From assembly GCA_027047745.1 (NCBI GenBank), contig JALTUB010000148.1:1-6212 (forward strand): 6,212 nt of DNA, given 5' to 3'. The notes under the pieces were generated by a model. It did no database searches. It worked only from the letters and a program-made list of their open reading frames with translations, and had not been told where the DNA came from. This document shows positions 1-4,948 of this stretch, in pieces. The stretch's first letter is position 1; the number at the start of each line of letters is the position of its first letter. The translations under genes were made by a program, and so were the position numbers. This stretch comes from Sulfurimonas sp. GTDB lineage: Bacteria > Campylobacterota > Campylobacteria > Campylobacterales > Sulfurimonadaceae.

Positions 1-155
1 TTAAAAACTATCAGAGTTATCTACCCTCAAAGCTACCGCTACCACACCCAAGTCCGCGTAATAATATCTGGTTAAAAAAAAATGAATGGTTTGAAAAAGA
101 GGTAATACCTATACTTCAAGATAGAGTCCATGCAATTATCCACACCAGAGAATAA
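1..155 (+). CDS. Uracil-DNA glycosylase family protein, C-terminal end (5' partial)
   Basis: The reading frame is open from base 3 to a TAA at 153-155 and gives 50 residues; the start lies upstream of the window. The fragment contains LPLPHPSPRNNIWLKKN followed by a WFEKEVIP segment. The HPSPRN motif is the second active-site motif of the uracil-DNA glycosylase superfamily, and the tryptophan- and lysine-rich stretch after it is typical of the C-terminus of small single-domain members. Such enzymes remove uracil or related damaged bases from DNA in the cytoplasm. With only the tail visible, neither the first catalytic motif nor the substrate class can be judged. The gene ends about 18 bp before the first recognisable arsB codons, so the missing arsB 5' end may have been lost when this junction formed. 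The family call is from remembered motif similarity. Confidence 0.72.
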   Translation, partial: KNYQSYLPSKLPLPHPSPRNNIWLKKNEWFEKEVIPILQDRVHAIIHTRE

Positions 156-172
156 CTACTAATATTATTTTA

Positions 173-932
173 TGTATTAATATTTCATTAACCTTTTATT
201 CATTTAGCATTGGTATTGTTATTCTCTATATGGTACTTGATGAGATAGATTTTTTTGCATTGAGTGCTATAAAAATGGCACAATTAAGCGGCGGTGACGG
301 TAGGTAGATGTTTGTAAACATTTTACTTTTAGGAGCGGTCATGGCAGCCTTTTTTGCCAAATATAAAAAATCAAACTATGTTTAAACTTAGTTGGTATTT
401 CTTAACTCTTTTGATGATGGGATATTTTATAGGAGATATATATCATGTGCCGGTTTCAATATTTGCTCTTGGAGGTGCATTTATATTTTTAATGATTGCT
501 TCATACTTTAAAGGCGGTAAAACCTCTAAATGTCATCAAAACTGCTCCTTGGCAGATTGTCTGGTTTAGTATAGGGCTATATATCGTTGTTTATGGTTTA
601 AAAAATGGCGGTATGACTGATGACATAAGTGCAATTATAAATAATATGCCGACTATTATGATTATGGATATAGCCATAGATAAAACTGGAGATACATTTT
701 TAGCCTATGCAAATATCTTATACCAAATTAAACCATTAAAGTGTTTAGTTATGGTTCAATTTGGTATTAGGAGGCAATTTAGTGCCCAAAATGACTCCTA
801 TAGGCTCACTCGCCACGCTTTTATGGCTAATGTGCTAGCCAAAAAGGAGTTCACATTGGTTGGGGAGAATATATGAGGGTGAGAGTTATTGTAACTTTGC
901 CCATGCTTTTTATCGCACTTTTGGGATTATGA
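173..932 (+). pseudogene. arsB: Decayed arsB, arsenite efflux permease remnant
   Basis: Pieces in three frames line up in order with ArsB, the inner-membrane As(III)/H+ antiporter. Bases 173-304 give GIVILYMVLDEIDFF and SAIKMAQLSGGDGR, then an in-frame TAG at 305-307. Bases 308-352 give MFVNILLLGAVMAAFFA. About 378-510, in another frame, gives MFKLSWYFLTLLMMGYF. About 515-720, in a third frame, gives APWQIVWFSIGLYIVVYG and NNMPTIMI. Bases 767-834 give LGGNLVPKMTPIGSLATLL, and 855-932 give GWGEYMRVRVIVTLPMLF with the terminal TGA at 930-932. Compared with a typical ArsB of about 430 residues, roughly the first 50 codons, about 120 codons after FFA, and about 25 codons just before NNMPT are missing. 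With this many lesions no functional permease can be made. Short open frames here (354-569, 496-876) are fragments of this one gene, not separate genes. Identification as ArsB is strong; exact lesion positions are approximate. Confidence 0.9.
721..766. mobile_element. 46-bp palindromic insertion in the arsB remnant, with TTA duplication
   Basis: The left arm TACCAAATTAAACCAT (721-736) and right arm ATGGTTCAATTTGGTA (751-766) are reverse complements at 15 of 16 positions, with a 14-base loop that can itself form TAAA-GTG-TTTA. The block is flanked by TTA at 718-720 and TTA at 767-769. Removing the block and one TTA (49 bp) restores a continuous ArsB frame reading ANILGGNLVPK, the sequence expected for this conserved region. 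This precise restoration indicates an insertion with a 3-bp target duplication, not random drift. It encodes nothing and would be a miniature, non-autonomous palindromic repeat. Its family is unknown to me and no second copy is visible in the window. That it is mobile is an inference. Confidence 0.6.
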
Positions 933-941
933 TATATAGTA

Positions 942-974
942 AGGGACTTGAGTTTTTAATAAAGCTCAAGCCCT
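942..974. terminator. Hairpin between convergent arsB remnant and aioA
   Basis: AGGGACTTGAG (942-952) pairs with CTCAAGCCCT (965-974) with one bulged A, around a 12-base AT-rich loop. It lies 10 bp after the arsB stop and 7 bp after the aioA stop, the usual place for a shared bidirectional terminator. Neither strand has a clear T-run after the stem; the only T-run is in the loop. It may therefore protect the 3' end of the aioBA message rather than act as a strong intrinsic terminator. Confidence 0.5.
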
Positions 975-981
975 ATCTCAC

Positions 982-3468
982 TTATAACCAAACTCTCTCT
1001 TTGAAAGACATTGTATCTGCTATGTCTGCGAGCCGTCCTATTCTTTTTATGTTAGCTGCTGTTCCTTTGTAGTAAGGTATCTTTGTAGCAGGGTCAACAT
1101 AATCTGTTACTAAATTATTTACTGGCGAATCAGGGAAGCCGAAGGCCATAAAGAGTTCGCCTTTTCGAACTTCAGTCGATATATAAGCCACTCCTCGTAC
1201 GCTCCCATAATCATTATAAAGCATTACAGCATCACCAGATTTAATGCCTTTATTGCGAGCATCTTCAGGATTTATGCTTATTGGAGCAGCCGCCCATCTT
1301 TCTTTAACTACTGGAAGACGTGATGTCTGGTAGTTAGACTGCCATGTTTCATTTACTCGTCCGGAATTTACAAAGAATTCATACTTATCAATCTGTCTTT
1401 GTACCTGTATTGGCATTGGAGGCTGTACACTTGGTTTAAACATAGCTCTGCCAGATTTAGTTTTAAATTTATTATCAGTATAAAGTCTTCTTGTACCGAT
1501 TAACTTGCCATTTTCAACTTTTTTGATAGGTAGCTGTACACCATTGTTGCCGGCTTGCCTGAGCAAATCATACGATGCAAGCGTACCAGTTGGTCCCCCT
1601 TCAGACTCCATTTTCGCACCTTGACCAGCAAATCCATCGTTAAAGGAATCTTCAGGGCTTTTCCAATTAAATCCTTCAAATCGTTTTGACATAGCCAAGT
1701 TTTTATCTTTTTCATAAAGGGATTTGAGGTGATTTGCGATATCTGCTGCTATCAAACAATCAGCTTTTGCAATACCAGGACCATCAACAACTTTTTCAGA
1801 AAGACGCATACGGCGTTCACCATTCATAGAAGTTAAGTTCATTTCCATTGTTGTTACAGCTGGAAATTGAACATGAGCAACACTTGATTTAAATGTAGGA
1901 TAAATATCAACATCAACAAAAAACATACCTCCTTCATATCTACATGCACGGTAAATTGCATCTGCTAATGTTTCATTGTCAGCACCAATATTTCTATCCA
2001 TAGCACGGCGTACAATTTCACTTCTTCTTGAATAAGATACTTTCAATTCTTCTGCTGTAATAGAAGTTACAAATGGATTACATGCCCACATGAAATATGC
2101 CAAATAATCACCTTCTGCTACTAATTTATCGATAACTTTTAAACGCTGTCTAGGAGGCATTCCTTTTGGCGGTGCAGGACGAGTATATCCTTCTTGATGG
2201 CCTCCAAGACGACATAAACCTGTACCAACACGCCCAACAGAGTGTGTTTGAATACCGACATTGACAATAGAAGCTACATTTGGATAGTTTTTAATTCCCC
2301 AAATAATACCTTTTTCATAAAATATGCAATTACGAGGTCTATGCCCTGATTCTTTAGGTTTTGCTATCCATTCAGCCGCTTTGATAATATCATCTTTTTT
2401 AAGACCTGTAATTTTTACAGCATGATTTAAAGATGTCTTGTTTGCTTTTAAAGTTTTAGCATAATCCTCAGTATAATGTTTGATAAAAGAGCTATCATCC
2501 CAATTTTTTTCTCTAATGTAAGTCAATAATGCATTCATCAAAGTAATATCTGTTCCATGGTTAATACGAAGATGTAGAACATTTTCTTTTCCGGCTAAAT
2601 CAATAGCATTAATAATGCTTGGTGTCACGCGCGGTTCTACAAAAATAATGCGACCTGCTTTTGCAGTCTCACCTCTTTCATACTCTTTCTTCTTCGCATC
2701 TATTGTAGAGCCTTGAAGGTTTTTTGCCCAGTGCAACAGATAGAGATTAGTCTGTGTCTCATAAGGATTAGCACCGATTACAAAAATCGTATCAGCTAAT
2801 TCAGTATCAAGATAACTGGTATTTAATTCATATATACCCATCTCTCTTGTTGCAAATGTTTCGGAGTTGTATGCAGGACGGTTATGAATAGCAGCCGAAC
2901 GGGTTTGAATAGCAGAAAAGAAAAGTTTTCCTGTTCCCCATGTATTTTCAAATCCACCACCACCACCACCATGGTCAAACATTTTAACCGCGACTTGATC
3001 TACACCATCATTATCCATGATTTTTTTCAACACTCTCGCAGTTAGATCCATTGATTCATCCCAACTTGTACTATTTAAAGTACCACCACCATAAACCATC
3101 GGATTTTTTAATCTATCACGAGTCGGAGAAGATGCCGAAAACAGTGTACTTGCCATAGCCCCGCCACGAGCGGAATTTTGTCCTTGGTTTACCACACAGT
3201 TTTGATCTGGTATTACCATAACATTATACTCTTTGCCGTCTCTGTCTTTTATAGTATTTACCATTTGTTCACTTGCCCAAGTACCCAAGGCCGGTTGTTG
3301 TTTGGAAAAATCAACGCCAAGAGCATTTCGTTTTGCCGTTCCACTGGTTCCTTTTGGCCATTTGTAAGCTTTGTAACCACATCCAACTATGCAGAATTCA
3401 CAAGTTACATTTTTTTTAGTAGCATTTACTGGAGGTAAAGGCAATCTATCATTTAATGAAAATCCCAT
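982..3468 (-). CDS. aioA: Arsenite oxidase large (molybdopterin) subunit AioA
   Basis: This is the catalytic subunit of periplasmic arsenite oxidase (DMSO reductase superfamily). It oxidises As(III) to As(V) at a bis-MGD molybdenum centre and passes electrons via a 3Fe-4S cluster to the Rieske subunit AioB. At 828 residues it is full length. Cys23, Cys26 and Cys30 (CEFCIVGC) ligate the 3Fe-4S cluster, and Ser99 (NSARGG) sits where related enzymes have a fourth cysteine, as in Alcaligenes faecalis AioA. The arsenite-pocket residues are all present: His195 and Glu203 (HNRPAYNSE), and Arg420 and His424 (RLGGHQEGYTRP). The conserved FENTWGTGKL, MNLTSMNGERR and C-terminal IPYYKGT blocks are also present. 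There is no signal peptide, as expected for a subunit exported with AioB. The ATG is 3 bp beyond the aioB stop, with AAAGGA (3475-3480) as ribosome site inside the end of aioB. The related iodate reductase IdrA is less likely because the arsenite-binding residues and arsenic-sensing neighbours are present. Confidence 0.97.
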   Translation of the reverse strand: MGFSLNDRLPLPPVNATKKNVTCEFCIVGCGYKAYKWPKGTSGTAKRNALGVDFSKQQPALGTWASEQMVNTIKDRDGKEYNVMVIPDQNCVVNQGQNSARGGAMASTLFSASSPTRDRLKNPMVYGGGTLNSTSWDESMDLTARVLKKIMDNDGVDQVAVKMFDHGGGGGGFENTWGTGKLFFSAIQTRSAAIHNRPAYNSETFATREMGIYELNTSYLDTELADTIFVIGANPYETQTNLYLLHWAKNLQGSTIDAKKKEYERGETAKAGRIIFVEPRVTPSIINAIDLAGKENVLHLRINHGTDITLMNALLTYIREKNWDDSSFIKHYTEDYAKTLKANKTSLNHAVKITGLKKDDIIKAAEWIAKPKESGHRPRNCIFYEKGIIWGIKNYPNVASIVNVGIQTHSVGRVGTGLCRLGGHQEGYTRPAPPKGMPPRQRLKVIDKLVAEGDYLAYFMWACNPFVTSITAEELKVSYSRRSEIVRRAMDRNIGADNETLADAIYRACRYEGGMFFVDVDIYPTFKSSVAHVQFPAVTTMEMNLTSMNGERRMRLSEKVVDGPGIAKADCLIAADIANHLKSLYEKDKNLAMSKRFEGFNWKSPEDSFNDGFAGQGAKMESEGGPTGTLASYDLLRQAGNNGVQLPIKKVENGKLIGTRRLYTDNKFKTKSGRAMFKPSVQPPMPIQVQRQIDKYEFFVNSGRVNETWQSNYQTSRLPVVKERWAAAPISINPEDARNKGIKSGDAVMLYNDYGSVRGVAYISTEVRKGELFMAFGFPDSPVNNLVTDYVDPATKIPYYKGTAANIKRIGRLADIADTMSFKERVWL

Positions 3469-3471
3469 ATC

Positions 3472-3948
3472 TTATCCTTTTAAATTTGATTCACGGCCAT
3501 ATATCAGACCATTTACGCCATATGCGATAACTTTGTCATTTTTAACTTTGACTAATATTTCTGGAATATTTTCAGTGGCTTGTCCTATAATCATTTGTCC
3601 GTCAAGCTCAGCATCAAATTCACTAAAATGGCATGGGCATCTAAATGCTTTTTTTGAAGCATTATACATAATAGGACAACCTTTGTGCGTGCAAAGCAGG
3701 CTATAAGCTTTAATCTTTCCATCTACCATAACAGCTTTGCATGGTGAATCTGCATCAGGATAGCTAAAGTCCATATCGGCACCACTTTTCAATTTTGAAA
3801 GTGAACCGATAACTTTGTCCTCATAGCCATAAAAACTTCCATTTTTGGAATTTTGTGATGCTAGAAGTGCCGGTGCGGCAACTGCGGCAACTGTCATCCC
3901 TGCAGCTGCTTTTAAAAAACCGCGTCTTGCATTTTGTTTCTCTTGCAT
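3472..3948 (-). CDS. aioB: Arsenite oxidase small (Rieske) subunit AioB, Tat-exported
   Basis: This is the 158-residue Rieske 2Fe-2S subunit of arsenite oxidase. It takes electrons from AioA and hands them to a periplasmic cytochrome or azurin-type acceptor. The N-terminus has a twin-arginine signal (ARRGFLKAAAG, residues 7-17) followed by an alanine-rich hydrophobic stretch to about residue 30. The folded, cofactor-loaded AioA-AioB complex would thus be carried through the Tat system by this subunit. The Rieske ligands are Cys86 and His88 in CTHKGC, and Cys104 and His107 in CPCH. Cys91 and Cys106 can form the disulfide present in A. faecalis AioB and bc1-type Rieske proteins but absent in some AioB. 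The length is slightly short for the family (about 170-180). It is the first gene of the aioBA operon. The ATG start is supported by AAGGAG (3954-3959) five bases upstream. Confidence 0.95.
   Translation of the reverse strand: MQEKQNARRGFLKAAAGMTVAAVAAPALLASQNSKNGSFYGYEDKVIGSLSKLKSGADMDFSYPDADSPCKAVMVDGKIKAYSLLCTHKGCPIMYNASKKAFRCPCHFSEFDAELDGQMIIGQATENIPEILVKVKNDKVIAYGVNGLIYGRESNLKG
3475..3480 (-). promoter_or_regulatory. Ribosome binding site of aioA, inside the end of aioB
   Basis: On the minus strand AAAGGA precedes the aioA ATG by six bases and overlaps the last codons of aioB. Only three bases separate the aioB stop from the aioA start. This implies a single transcript and translational coupling, which suits a 1:1 complex. 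Confidence 0.7.
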
Positions 3949-3953
3949 TTTAT

Positions 3954-3959
3954 CTCCTT
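3954..3959 (-). promoter_or_regulatory. Ribosome binding site of aioB
   Basis: AAGGAG on the minus strand lies five bases upstream of the aioB ATG. It is the strongest Shine-Dalgarno match in the window and fixes the start directly before the Tat signal. Confidence 0.8.
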
Positions 3960-3965
3960 GTGTTT

Positions 3966-4016
3966 ATTTTATAATGATACAGCAATATTTTACTAGAATT
4001 GGGGGTATTAAATCAA
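3966..4016 (-). promoter_or_regulatory. Candidate sigma70-type promoter(s) for aioBA
   Basis: On the minus strand TTGATT (4011-4016) and TAAAAT (3987-3992) are separated by 18 bases, an acceptable sigma70 layout. A second -10-like TATAAAAT lies nearer the gene (3966-3973) without a clear -35. No -24/-12 (GG-N10-GC) sigma54 element was found by eye, although aio operons in several Proteobacteria use sigma54. The calls rest on short AT-rich matches in an AT-rich genome. Confidence 0.35.
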
Positions 4017-4036
4017 ATATATGGTAAAATATTTTA
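3984..4036. promoter_or_regulatory. Divergent aioBA/aioXS control region with repeated AATATTTTA
   Basis: The 130-bp gap between the divergent aioB and aioX starts carries AATATTTTA twice (3984-3992 and 4028-4036), 44 bp apart, close to four helical turns. The second copy is part of the 12-bp perfect palindrome TAAAATATTTTA (4025-4036). A G5 tract (4001-4005) stands out between them. These could be sites for an AioR-type response regulator or simply AT-rich promoter sequence; TAAAAT within both copies also resembles -10 boxes. Confidence 0.3.
4022..4030 (+). promoter_or_regulatory. Candidate extended -10 promoter for aioXS
   Basis: TGGTAAAAT is an extended -10-like element 48 bases before the aioX ATG, with no convincing -35. 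TATATT at 4043-4048 is an alternative -10. The aioX ribosome site is probably AAGGAA (4060-4065), unusually far (13 bases) from the ATG, which suggests weak translation, as would suit a sensor. Confidence 0.3.
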
Positions 4037-4078
4037 AAAGCCTATATTTGTGTGTTTGAAAGGAAATAAAATAATATC

Positions 4079-4948
4079 ATGTTATCAAATATTCAAAAAT
4101 TGACCACTAATGTTCAAAAATTAATCATCTTGGCATTGGTTTTTATCTCACTAAATGCCACTGCAAGTGAAAAAATTGTCTTAGGAATCACGGGAGTTGT
4201 ACTTAAGAAGGATATTTCAGTAATTGTCAGATTAAAAGATTATCTAAAGCAAAAAACTAAGCTAGACATAAAACTTAAATTTGCAAGAACATACTCAATC
4301 ATGAGAAATCTTATCACTGAAAACAATGTAAATGTAGCCTATATTTGTGGTGCTACATATGTTGATCTTAAACCATCTAGAAAGATTGAGCTTTTAGCTT
4401 TACCTACAGTTGACAATAAGCCTTATTATTACTCACTAGTGATTGCAAAAAAGAGCTCTCATTATAAAAAGATAGAAGATTTTAAAGGAAAAGTTTATGC
4501 TATGAGCGACCCTGAATCAAATTCGGGTTCATTGGTTCCAAGATATGAGTTGATGATTAGAGGATTTAAAAAAAATCATTTTTTTAAAAGAGTTATTTAT
4601 ACTTATGACCACGGAGAATCTATAGAAGCGGTTTTAGATGGTTTTGTACAAGGGGCTAGTGTTGATAGTATAGTTTATGGTGCATTCTTGAAAAATTATC
4701 CAAAATCTTCTAAACATTTAAAAATAGTACAAAAATTTGGACCTTATCCAACTACACCTTTTGTTATAAGTAAAAAATTATCCATAAAAACCAAAACCAA
4801 AATACAGCAAGCTTTGATAAATATGGTTAATGACAAAAAAGGAAAAAAGATATTAGGCAGTATGGCGATAAGTAGTTTTATCAAGCCAAATAACCTTTCG
4901 TATGCAAAAATAGAAAAAGTAAAATTCTTTTTGAACTCTGAAAAATGA
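4079..4948 (+). CDS. aioX: AioX, periplasmic arsenite-binding sensor protein (PhnD-like)
   Basis: This 289-residue protein belongs to the phosphate/phosphonate (PhnD-like) periplasmic binding family. Residues 1-29 form a Sec signal peptide: a lysine-containing start, hydrophobic LIILALVFISL, and a likely cut after ATA. The mature part begins KIVLGITG and contains VAYICGATYVDL (86-97), the family segment usually read as A-[YF]-x-G-P-x-x-[YF]. Cys90 is the only cysteine in the protein. In characterised AioX a cysteine in this loop binds As(III), so this is read as the arsenite sensor and not a transporter subunit. No ABC permease or ATPase gene is adjacent, and the next gene is a histidine kinase overlapping by 4 bp. 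Divergence from aioBA matches the known aioXSR-aioBA logic. The first ATG is chosen because the signal peptide follows directly. Without the context it would be called only a phosphonate-type binding protein. Confidence 0.87.
   Translation: MLSNIQKLTTNVQKLIILALVFISLNATASEKIVLGITGVVLKKDISVIVRLKDYLKQKTKLDIKLKFARTYSIMRNLITENNVNVAYICGATYVDLKPSRKIELLALPTVDNKPYYYSLVIAKKSSHYKKIEDFKGKVYAMSDPESNSGSLVPRYELMIRGFKKNHFFKRVIYTYDHGESIEAVLDGFVQGASVDSIVYGAFLKNYPKSSKHLKIVQKFGPYPTTPFVISKKLSIKTKTKIQQALINMVNDKKGKKILGSMAISSFIKPNNLSYAKIEKVKFFLNSEK

Noticed and set aside
354..876. Two small overlapping membrane-protein frames (354-569 and 496-876) as independent genes
   Set aside because: Their translations are consecutive pieces of ArsB in different frames, joined by a frameshift near 510-525, without convincing ribosome sites.
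173..932. arsB frameshifts as sequencing errors
   Set aside because: Besides single-base shifts there are large internal deletions, a missing 5' end and a palindromic insertion, which base-calling errors do not produce.
982..3468. AioA-AioB pair as iodate reductase IdrAB
   Set aside because: The arsenite-pocket residues His195, Glu203, Arg420 and His424 are all present, and the neighbours are AioX, AioS and an arsB remnant. No peroxidase-type idrP genes are seen.
3178..3706. Open frames on the plus strand across the aioA/aioB junction
   Set aside because: They are antisense to two strongly conserved genes, resemble no protein family, and lack ribosome sites.
3949..4078. Sigma54 promoter upstream of aioB
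   Set aside because: A TTGCT-like -12 half exists on the minus strand near 3982, but the matching GG at -24 is absent (TA is at that spacing).
4079..4948. AioX as a phosphonate/phosphate ABC transporter binding protein
   Set aside because: No permease or ATPase gene follows; the gene overlaps a histidine kinase and carries the lone cysteine expected of an arsenite sensor.
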